From contig CALLVJ010000373.1 in NCBI GenBank assembly GCA_938010625.1, forward strand, positions 1 to 7,587: DNA of 7,587 nt, given 5' to 3'. The notes beneath the pieces are model-generated. The model was not told the DNA's origin. It did no database searches and worked only from the letters and a program-made list of their open reading frames with translations. The translations under genes were made by a program, and so were the position numbers. Origin of the DNA: an uncultured Stomatobaculum sp. (lineage in GTDB: Bacteria > Bacillota > Clostridia > Lachnospirales > Lachnospiraceae). Shown here in pieces: positions 1 to 4,354 of this stretch; the stretch's first letter is position 1, and every line of letters starts with the position of its first letter.

Positions 1-8
1 AATAGCGA

Positions 9-36
9 TTGACAGACCGGAATGCTGTGCTAGAAT
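9..36 (+). promoter_or_regulatory. Promoter of the sdpR-sdpI operon
   Basis: A perfect -35 box TTGACA lies at 9-14 and a -10 box TAGAAT at 31-36, with a 16-base spacer. TG at 28-29 makes this an extended -10. Transcription should start near 42-44, about 30 bases before the ATG of the repressor gene. This is the strongest-looking sigma-A promoter in the window. Confidence 0.8.
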
Positions 37-40
37 ATAG

Positions 41-56
41 TTAAAATAAATTTTAA
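41..56. promoter_or_regulatory. Palindromic candidate operator for autorepression
   Basis: TTAAAAT at 41-47 and ATTTTAA at 50-56 form a perfect 7+2+7 inverted repeat. It sits just downstream of the -10 box, across the predicted transcription start, and touches the Shine-Dalgarno sequence. ArsR/SmtB-type repressors of the SdpR kind are dimers that bind dyads in their own promoter, so this is the natural candidate site for the product of the next gene. The dyad is seen; its use as the SdpR site is inferred. Confidence 0.5.
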
Positions 57-71
57 GGAGGTGATGTTCCT

Positions 72-341
72 ATGGGAGAGAGCAGTATCTTCAAAGTGCT
101 CTCGGACCCGCAGCGGCGCGACATTCTGGTCATGCTGCGAGAGGGGCGCATGAGCGCCGGGGAGATTGCGGAGCGGCTCGGTGTCAGCCCGCCGGCGCTC
201 TCCTACCACTTGCGGCTCTTAAAGGGCGCAGAGCTGGTGAGCGAATATAAGGAGAAAAATTTTGTTTACTATGAACTGAACACATCCGTCCTGCAGGAAT
301 TGATCCTCTGGGTGGAACAGTTCGGAGGGAGGAAATCGTGA
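72..341 (+). CDS. sdpR: SdpR-like autorepressor (ArsR-type winged helix)
   Basis: An 89-residue cytoplasmic DNA-binding protein of the ArsR/SmtB winged-helix fold. It opens with the typical FKVLSDPQRRDILVML stretch (residues 7-22). The helix-turn-helix follows at about 28-51, with GEIAERLGVS and the recognition helix PPALSYHLRLLK, then a wing ending in VYYELN. It lacks the ELCVC-type metal-binding cysteines of true ArsR/SmtB metal sensors, so a metal sensor is unlikely. The start is fixed by a very strong ribosome binding site, AAGGAGGTGAT at 55-65, six bases before the ATG. The stop overlaps the next start in GTGA (338-341). In Bacillus, SdpR represses its own operon and is released when the membrane partner SdpI sequesters it; the same arrangement is inferred here. 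Confidence 0.88.
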   Translation: MGESSIFKVLSDPQRRDILVMLREGRMSAGEIAERLGVSPPALSYHLRLLKGAELVSEYKEKNFVYYELNTSVLQELILWVEQFGGRKS

Positions 342-1045
342 AAAAGCTTGTCTGGTTACTTGCTGGTTTTTCTTTGGTTGTCACAATTTTTTGGCTGCAG
401 ACAATGCCTTCCCTGCTGCCCATGGATTACTCGATCGGCGGCGAAGTGAGACGCTGGGGTAGTAAGTACAGCTATTTGATTTTACCCATGGTCACGCTTT
501 TGATTACGCTGCTCTGGCAGTTTCTTGTGGCGCACTTCGAGCGTCAGGCAGATGGCGATGACAAGACAGCACAGGCAGCTGCGGCCAATGCAAGAGTGCT
601 TGTATTCGTGGGTCTTGTGATGAATCTCTTTTTTGGCGCGCTGCAGCTTGTGTTGCTTGGTTCTGCCGCCTGGATTGCAGGGCATAACAGTGCTGCGGGG
701 ACAGCACAGCCAGAGGTGGCGACAGCAGCGCAGAAAGTGCTTTGCATTCTGATCAGCTTACTGTTGATTCTGCTCGGAAATATCTTGCCGAAGACCCGGA
801 AAAACTGCAATGTGGGCGTGCGCCTGCCCTACAGCCAGTATAATGACATCACCTGGCAGAAGAGCAACCGCTTTGGCGGCGCGGCCATGGTGACCGCAGG
901 TATTCTGGGAATTTTGAGTGCCGTGCTCGTGCCATCAGCAGAACTTGCAATGGGGGTGCTGACAGTTTATCTACTGTTTGCAGTGGCAGCGACCATCTGG
1001 TATGCGAGAAAGGTATACCAGGGAGAGAAGAAAAAAGAAGTCTGA
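338..1045 (+). CDS. sdpI: SdpI family membrane protein
   Basis: A 235-residue polytopic membrane protein with six apparent membrane segments, at about 3-20, 45-67, 87-115, 134-151, 180-199 and 202-223. The N-terminal part resembles DUF1648, with a proline-containing MPSLLP loop before an extracytoplasmic segment. The C-terminal part carries the SdpI signature: LGNILPKTRKNCNVGVRLPYS is spread over 146-166, followed by W173. The start is a GTG overlapping the repressor stop by four bases, preceded by AGGGAGG at 326-332, so the two genes should be translationally coupled. In Bacillus subtilis SdpI gives immunity to the SdpC toxin and acts as the signal receptor that ties up SdpR. No sdpABC toxin genes are visible here, so immunity to another cell's toxin or an envelope-stress role is equally possible. 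The lysine-rich tail GEKKKEV should be cytoplasmic. Confidence 0.88.
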   Translation: MKKLVWLLAGFSLVVTIFWLQTMPSLLPMDYSIGGEVRRWGSKYSYLILPMVTLLITLLWQFLVAHFERQADGDDKTAQAAAANARVLVFVGLVMNLFFGALQLVLLGSAAWIAGHNSAAGTAQPEVATAAQKVLCILISLLLILLGNILPKTRKNCNVGVRLPYSQYNDITWQKSNRFGGAAMVTAGILGILSAVLVPSAELAMGVLTVYLLFAVAATIWYARKVYQGEKKKEV

Positions 1046-1087
1046 TCGCAGCGGGGGTGCCGCAAAATGAATCCATCTGCCACAGCG

Positions 1088-1101
1088 TTTGCATGCGCAA
1101 A
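1088..1101. repeat. Small inverted repeat upstream of the flavodoxin relic
   Basis: TTTGC at 1088-1092 and GCAAA at 1097-1101 are perfect 5-base arms around ATGC. A TATGAT box at 1107-1112 follows closely, with no good -35 box at the usual distance. This may be the remains of the operator and promoter of the decayed oxidoreductase gene downstream. The motif is short and could be chance. Confidence 0.25.
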
Positions 1102-1154
1102 GATTGTATGATAGCACGGTGCAGGAAACAGCAACTGCGCAGGAGGATTTTGCA

Positions 1155-1241
1155 AGGAAGGTATTGTTTGTAAATGGCAGCAGTCATGCGAACAGCACGA
1201 CCCTGCAGGCAGTGACCAACCTTATTCGGCGGGAAGACTGA
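1155..1241 (+). pseudogene. Remnant N-terminus of a flavodoxin-like/NADPH-dependent FMN reductase
   Basis: Frame 1158-1238 reads KVLFVNGSSHANSTTLQA followed by VTNLIRRED, then TGA at 1239-1241. This is the first beta strand, FMN-phosphate-binding loop (NGSxxxNSTT) and first helix of the NADPH-dependent FMN reductase/flavodoxin_2 fold, whose members usually run to about 180-200 residues. The codon where family members start with Met-Lys is AGG at 1155-1157, one base from ATG. An intact AGGAGG lies at 1141-1146, eight bases upstream, so the start codon appears to have mutated. Nothing recognisable follows the stop except a few in-frame codons (ALCYGA). The gene has therefore lost its start and about 80 percent of its length. 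The match is by eye to a well-known family motif. Confidence 0.6.
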
Positions 1242-1256
1242 GCATTATGCTACGGA

Positions 1257-1322
1257 GCGTAGCAAGAAAAATGCGAAATGTAAGCCCGTGTTTCTTGTGC
1301 GACGCTGCGATTTTTTTATACT
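1257..1322 (+). promoter_or_regulatory. Hairpin with T-run, possible terminator and/or promoter of the HTH gene
   Basis: GCGT at 1257-1260 can pair with ACGC at 1302-1305, and CAAGAAA at 1263-1269 with TTTCTTG at 1291-1297, forming an imperfect stem with a long loop. TGCGA and seven T's follow at 1311-1317. The same T-run merges into TATACT (1317-1322), a reasonable -10 box with a weak -35 TTGTGC at 1295-1300 (16-base spacer), 29 bases before the HTH gene ATG. It could be a poor terminator, a promoter, or both; the sequence does not decide. Confidence 0.35.
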
Positions 1323-1350
1323 GATGCCATCATTAACAGGAGGTCAAACC

Positions 1351-2214
1351 ATGACAATCGCAGAAAAAATCAAAACCCTTCGGAAGACGGCTGGTATGTC
1401 GCAGGAACAGCTGGCGGAGAAGCTTCATGTGTCGAGACAGGCCGTCACCAAGTGGGAGACCGAGGGCGGCACACCGGACATCGAGAACCTTCTGTTTGCG
1501 ATCACCGTAGACGAACTGCTCTCGGGGGAGACAAAAGCGCAAGTGGCGGCAGAGCATCTCTATGAGAGCGTTACCGAATACGATATCGACGAAGTGAAAC
1601 ACTACGATATGAAGTTCGGCAGTGCAAAAGAAATCTGCCTGTCCGGGTATGCGGGGGAGAAGCTCCGCGTCTGCCTGGCATCGAATACGCTCACGTCGCT
1701 CCGGAGTGATTTTAAAATCAAGCTGGATGACACGCGGAGCCAGCTGGATTTGGAACTTCTTCGAAAGAATGATATGTCCGAGACAGCTGCTAAGGAAGCG
1801 CTCAGCATTTTTGTGGAGCTTCCGGCAGTTTATCTCGGAAAAGTGGAGTGTGCTGTCAACGCAGAATTCGTGAAGCTATGCGCATTGGATTGCGAGCGCA
1901 TAGAAATTGACGGAAAGAACAGGAAATTGTTCCTCGAGGAGGTTCCGGGCACTGTTGAGATTGACTGCAATCTTGATATGGAGTTGCACTGCCGAAGCTT
2001 GGCGGGCGCGCTGGAACTCAATCAGCTTTCGGCCTGCTCGAAGCTCTATGTCCCGACAGATGCGGTCTTTGCGGCGAAAGCCAGGGGAATCGGTACCCGG
2101 ATAAGCTATGAGAGCAAGGGAGAAGCAGCGGAACCCTTTGATACGCCCGAGGCTGGGAAGAAGATTGAATTAAACGGAATCAAGAGTGAACTGGTGATTT
2201 GCAGAGAAGTGTGA
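1351..2214 (+). CDS. HTH (XRE-type) regulator with DUF4097-like C-terminal domain
   Basis: A 287-residue, probably cytoplasmic regulator. Residues 5-58 form a Cro/C1-type helix-turn-helix, with MSQEQLAEKLHVSRQAVTKW covering helices 2 and 3, followed by GTPDIENLL and VDELL. After a linker containing LYESVTEYDID, residues from about 85 to 285 are a beta-rich region with repeated short strands (KEICLSGYAGEKL, KLFLEEVPGTVEIDCNLDMEL) and the closing IELNGIKSELVI. This resembles the DUF4097-like half of a common Firmicutes regulator type. No membrane segment is present. The ATG at 1351 is preceded by AGGAGG at 1338-1343, seven bases away; the frame stays open upstream to a GTG at 1288, but that has no ribosome binding site. 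Oddity: between NLL (46-48) and FAIT (49-52) about five residues expected in helix 4/5 of this HTH type are missing. Target genes are unknown. Confidence 0.82.
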   Translation: MTIAEKIKTLRKTAGMSQEQLAEKLHVSRQAVTKWETEGGTPDIENLLFAITVDELLSGETKAQVAAEHLYESVTEYDIDEVKHYDMKFGSAKEICLSGYAGEKLRVCLASNTLTSLRSDFKIKLDDTRSQLDLELLRKNDMSETAAKEALSIFVELPAVYLGKVECAVNAEFVKLCALDCERIEIDGKNRKLFLEEVPGTVEIDCNLDMELHCRSLAGALELNQLSACSKLYVPTDAVFAAKARGIGTRISYESKGEAAEPFDTPEAGKKIELNGIKSELVICREV

Positions 2215-2381
2215 GGGAAAGTGAAAGGTGAATGGGGAAGAGCGCCGACGTCAGAACAGTTTCTTGCACCGGTGTATCGTCGCGTACTGCAGCAATCGGA
2301 TTTTGAGGGACATTGGTCTTGTGAGATTGACTTATGCGCATCTGCACTGCGAGTTTCCGGGGCTGTACCTGTGAAATACCT

Positions 2382-2409
2382 GTTCTCTGTGTTATGATGT
2401 ACAGAGAAC
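2382..2409 (+). promoter_or_regulatory. Extended -10 promoter inside a perfect inverted repeat
   Basis: GTTCTCTGT at 2382-2390 and ACAGAGAAC at 2401-2409 are perfect 9-base arms around a 10-base centre. The centre holds an extended -10 box, TG at 2390-2391 and TATGAT at 2393-2398. No good -35 is visible at the usual distance. A regulator bound to the dyad would cover the -10 box, so this looks like a repressed or activator-dependent promoter for the acetyltransferase gene. The arms and box are seen; regulation is inferred. As RNA, the 5' arm would lie upstream of the start site, so a DNA operator is more likely than an RNA hairpin. Confidence 0.5.
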
Positions 2410-2425
2410 GTAAGGAAAACGTAAG
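2407..2425 (+). repeat. Tandem direct repeat AACGTAAG
   Basis: AACGTAAG occurs at 2407-2414 and again at 2418-2425, an 11-base period, about one DNA helical turn. It starts within the last bases of the inverted repeat around the promoter. It could be a second protein-binding site or a chance duplication. Confidence 0.35.
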
Positions 2426-2521
2426 AAATGTGCACAGGCTTGTGGAGAGGCTTCCTTTTTGCGGAGCCAACTTTTGTCTGGAATCTTGAGGATGAGACTG
2501 GCAAGCAGAAAAAACAGAAGA

Positions 2522-2551
2522 GAGAGTTTTATATTCCAAAACTCTCGAGAG
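2522..2551 (+). repeat. Strong hairpin with overlapping palindrome in the acetyltransferase leader
   Basis: GAGAGTTTT at 2522-2530 pairs perfectly with AAAACTCTC at 2538-2546 around a 7-base loop. CTCTC at 2542-2546 also forms a perfect 10-base palindrome with GAGAG at 2547-2551, so two structures or sites share the same arm. No T-run follows directly, so it is not an intrinsic terminator. It may be a protein site or an RNA element of the leader. Confidence 0.45.
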
Positions 2552-2670
2552 AAAAGAAGCTCTGTGGAACGGAATTTGCAGTCTTTGAAACACTCTCCAA
2601 TGGCGAGGCGCACTGTGGGCATGTAAATATCTATGGAGAGTTGCAGAGAATGCCTGGAGGGGGAAATTAC

Positions 2671-3219
2671 ATGTTGAGGACATTGCGAAGATTGAAACTC
2701 CGCCCCTTTACCGCGGCGGATGCAGCAGACTTATACGAATATGCCCGTGACCCGGAAGTGGGTCCCGCGGCGGGCTGGCCTGCGCACACCAGTGTTGCGG
2801 AGAGCCGGGAGATTATCCGGACAATCTTTTCCGCACCGGAGCAATATGCCATCTGCAGGCGGGAAGATAATCGTGTGATCGGTGCAATCGGGCTTAAGCT
2901 GCAAGGCAGCACGCGGCTGACTGAGCGGGACGATGCGTGCGAGCTCGGCTACTGGCTTGGAAAGCCGTTCTGGGGACAGGGGCTCATGCCGGAAGCAGCA
3001 GAGGAACTCCTGCGTCACGCGTTTGAGGATCTCAGGATGCAGCGCGTGTGGTGTGCCTATTACGACGGCAATGAGAAGTCGAAGCGCGTGCAGGAAAAAC
3101 TGGGCTTCCGCTACCAGAGAAGTATTCCGGATGTAGATGTCTCACTGCTTCACGAGACGCGGACGGAACATGTAAATGTGATCACAAGAGAAGAATGGCG
3201 ACGGCGACACAGTACCTGA
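2671..3219 (+). CDS. GNAT family N-acetyltransferase (RimJ/RimL type)
   Basis: A 182-residue cytoplasmic acetyltransferase that should transfer the acetyl group of acetyl-CoA to an amine, such as a protein N-terminus or a small molecule; the substrate cannot be read from the sequence. The N-terminus LKLRPFTAADAADLYEYARD (9-28) is typical of the RimJ/RimL branch (Acetyltransf_3). VIGAIGL (69-75) is the central strand. ELGYWLGKPFWGQGL (91-105) contains motif A, the pyrophosphate-binding loop. NEKSKRVQEKLGFR (134-147) is motif B, the helix that closes the CoA site. The length is normal. The ATG at 2671 is preceded by GGAGGGGG at 2656-2663, and starting there matches the family N-terminus. The frame stays open back to 2428, but the upstream residues do not resemble the family. 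It appears to be a single-gene unit driven from near 2393. Confidence 0.85.
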   Translation: MLRTLRRLKLRPFTAADAADLYEYARDPEVGPAAGWPAHTSVAESREIIRTIFSAPEQYAICRREDNRVIGAIGLKLQGSTRLTERDDACELGYWLGKPFWGQGLMPEAAEELLRHAFEDLRMQRVWCAYYDGNEKSKRVQEKLGFRYQRSIPDVDVSLLHETRTEHVNVITREEWRRRHST

Positions 3220-3231
3220 AGGAAGAGAAAA

Positions 3232-3261
3232 TTGAATCTTTACAAGTTGGGGTGTTACAAT
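3232..3261 (+). promoter_or_regulatory. Promoter of the unknown gene/Nudix pair
   Basis: A -35-like TTGAAT at 3232-3237 and a -10 TACAAT at 3256-3261 are separated by 18 bases, with TG at 3253-3254 as an extended -10. Transcription should begin near 3268, about 43 bases before the ATG at 3311. The hexamer TTACAA occurs at 3240-3245 and 3255-3260, a direct repeat 15 bases apart that overlaps the promoter. Confidence 0.6.
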
Positions 3262-3310
3262 AGCGGCGATAGAGAGCGGGCAGTATACAGCGCAGTCAGG
3301 AGGAGAAACT

Positions 3311-3733
3311 ATGGGAGATATTGCGGAGATTGTTGAGATGTTTGAGCGGGAAATGCCAATTAAGCTCTTCTGGATGGACGAGGACAAGCGAGAGCATGAG
3401 GAGGAAGCGCCGCTCCGCATGATCGAGGCAGTCAATCTGCTCGGATACATCGCGCCGACCGTGAAGACGCTGGACTGGCTATTCGATGAGCTTCGGAACC
3501 GTGTCTTGAGACGCTTTATTCGCCAGCACGAGAATGCCGGGCTGGAGCGCGCCTATGTGGACGGCAAGGTGCGCATGGACAACGAGGCAGTCTATAAGTA
3601 TCTGGATGCCTTCGACGCGATTGTCCTTGAACTCCGCGACAATATTACCTTTGTGCGGCTCTCGGAGCGCGGGCGGAAGATTTACCGCGAGGCGGCAGTG
3701 CGGGAGTTTAAGGAGAAGGTACAGGAAGACTGA
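3311..3733 (+). CDS. Uncharacterised 140-residue protein
   Basis: I do not recognise a family. The protein is soluble by appearance, very rich in charged residues, and has no signal peptide or membrane segment. It appears mostly helical at the start (DIAEIVEMFEREM, residues 3-15). An acidic-basic segment, DEDKREHEEEA, follows at about 23-33, then long helices through RMIEAVNLLGY and LDWLFDELRNRVLRRFIRQH. The end, FVRLSERGRKIYREAAVREFKEK, has the look of the last strand and helix of a winged-helix domain (LSERGRKIY), but no clear recognition helix can be named. The start is well supported by AGGAGG at 3298-3303, seven bases before the ATG. The Nudix gene begins 12 bases after the stop, so the two are almost certainly co-transcribed. 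Confidence 0.75.
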   Translation: MGDIAEIVEMFEREMPIKLFWMDEDKREHEEEAPLRMIEAVNLLGYIAPTVKTLDWLFDELRNRVLRRFIRQHENAGLERAYVDGKVRMDNEAVYKYLDAFDAIVLELRDNITFVRLSERGRKIYREAAVREFKEKVQED

Positions 3734-3745
3734 GGCGGAGGAAAA

Positions 3746-4273
3746 ATGTACAGCACAACGCTATGCTATCTGGAGCGGGACGGAAAGTGGCTCATGCTGC
3801 ATCGCGTGACCAAAAAGAATGACATCAACGAGGGCAAGTATGTGGGTGTCGGCGGCAAGTTCCTAGAGGGCGAGAGCCCGGAGGACTGTGTGGTTCGCGA
3901 GGTCTTTGAGGAGACTGGCTATACGCTGACGCATTACCGCTATGCGGGACTTGTGACGTTTGTCTCGGATCGCTTTGAAGCGGAGCACATGCACCTCTTT
4001 GCGGCGGATGGCTTTACCGGCACATATCACGACACCGAGGAAGGTATTTCCGCATGGATTCCGAAGGAGGAGGTCATGCAGCTGCCACTCTGGGAGGGCG
4101 ACCGGATTTTCCTTCCGCTCTTACAGCAAAATATTCCGTTCTTTTCGCTGAAACTCTGCTATGAAGGCGATGCGCTGGTCGCAGCAGTTCTGAATGGAAA
4201 ACCGCTTTCGGTTGCGCCTGAAAAAAGAGACAGAAGTGCCGGAGATATGCCTGTAAAAACCGTTCTTTTGTGA
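3746..4273 (+). CDS. Nudix hydrolase (8-oxo-dGTP diphosphatase-like)
   Basis: A 175-residue cytoplasmic Nudix hydrolase that should cleave a nucleoside diphosphate linked to another group, with Mg2+ held by the Nudix glutamates. The Nudix box GX5EX7REUXEEXGU is complete at residues 37-59 (GKFLEGESPEDCVVREVFEETGY), with R51, E52, E55 and E56 in place. The preceding NEGKYVGVGG is typical of the MTH1/MutX-like branch that removes 8-oxo-dGTP from the nucleotide pool, so that activity is the best guess. WEGDRIFLPLL and PFFSLKLCYEGD near the C-terminus also fit this branch; the last 20 or so residues are an extra tail. GGAGG at 3737-3741, four bases before the ATG, supports the start. It lies 12 bases behind the unknown gene and shares its promoter. 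Confidence 0.88.
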   Translation: MYSTTLCYLERDGKWLMLHRVTKKNDINEGKYVGVGGKFLEGESPEDCVVREVFEETGYTLTHYRYAGLVTFVSDRFEAEHMHLFAADGFTGTYHDTEEGISAWIPKEEVMQLPLWEGDRIFLPLLQQNIPFFSLKLCYEGDALVAAVLNGKPLSVAPEKRDRSAGDMPVKTVLL

Positions 4274-4275
4274 AC

Positions 4276-4305
4276 TTGCACAGGAAAACCGGGCTATGCT
4301 ACACT
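4276..4305 (+). promoter_or_regulatory. Promoter of the Na/Pi cotransporter gene
   Basis: A weak -35 TTGCAC at 4276-4281 and a -10 TACACT at 4300-4305 are spaced by 18 bases, with TG at 4297-4298 as an extended -10. It starts two bases after the Nudix stop. Transcription should begin near 4312, leaving a leader of about 40 bases. No terminator is visible between the Nudix gene and this promoter. Confidence 0.5.
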
Positions 4306-4322
4306 GAGCTGGTAACCGCGAG

Positions 4323-4354
4323 AAGGAGCAGGTCGTTTGATCTGCGGGGGGGCT
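4323..4354 (+). promoter_or_regulatory. Hairpin between Shine-Dalgarno and ATG of the transporter gene
   Basis: The only good ribosome binding site is AAGGAG at 4323-4328, 26 bases before the ATG at 4355, which is too far if unfolded. Between them GCAGGTC (4328-4334) pairs with GATCTGC (4339-4345): seven base pairs, one G-T, with a four-base loop GTTT. Once folded, only the run of seven G's and CT (4346-4354, nine bases) separates hairpin and ATG, a normal spacing. The alternative TTG start at 4337 lies in the loop and would be hidden. The pairing is seen; the bridging role is inferred. Confidence 0.45.

Larger units (their letters stand above)
2215..2670 (+). other. 456-base stretch without a recognisable gene
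   Basis: This gap separates the HTH gene from the acetyltransferase gene. I found no known gene or gene fragment in it on either strand. A 58-codon frame starting with GTG runs from 2221 to 2397 directly behind the HTH stop, but it has a badly spaced ribosome binding site and no family I recognise. The second half (about 2399-2670) would be transcribed as a leader of about 270 bases for the acetyltransferase. It holds an inverted-repeat promoter (2382-2409), a tandem 8-base repeat (2407-2425), a bulged GGCTTCC/GGAGCC hairpin (2449-2466) and a strong hairpin at 2522-2546. All are listed separately or noted here. Confidence 0.5.

Noticed and set aside
1249..1263. Small hairpin GCTAC/GTAGC as a terminator.
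   Set aside because: It has only five or six base pairs and is followed by A's rather than T's on the + strand.
1288..1350. Upstream GTG start at 1288 for the HTH regulator.
   Set aside because: It has no ribosome binding site, while AGGAGG sits seven bases before the ATG at 1351 where the HTH family normally starts.
2221..2397. A 58-codon frame with a GTG start directly behind the HTH gene stop.
   Set aside because: GAGGG is only about three bases from the GTG, no family is recognisable, and the frame ends inside a promoter box; it may be chance or old decayed coding DNA.
2428..2670. Upstream extension of the acetyltransferase frame by 81 codons to an ATG at 2428.
   Set aside because: The extra residues do not resemble the family, the ribosome binding site is poor, and a good GGAGGGGG precedes the ATG at 2671 where the family N-terminus begins.
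2106..2683. Minus-strand open frames across the 2215-2670 gap.
   Set aside because: They show no ribosome binding site, no recognisable domain and no plausible promoter. They extend into neighbouring genes as shadows.
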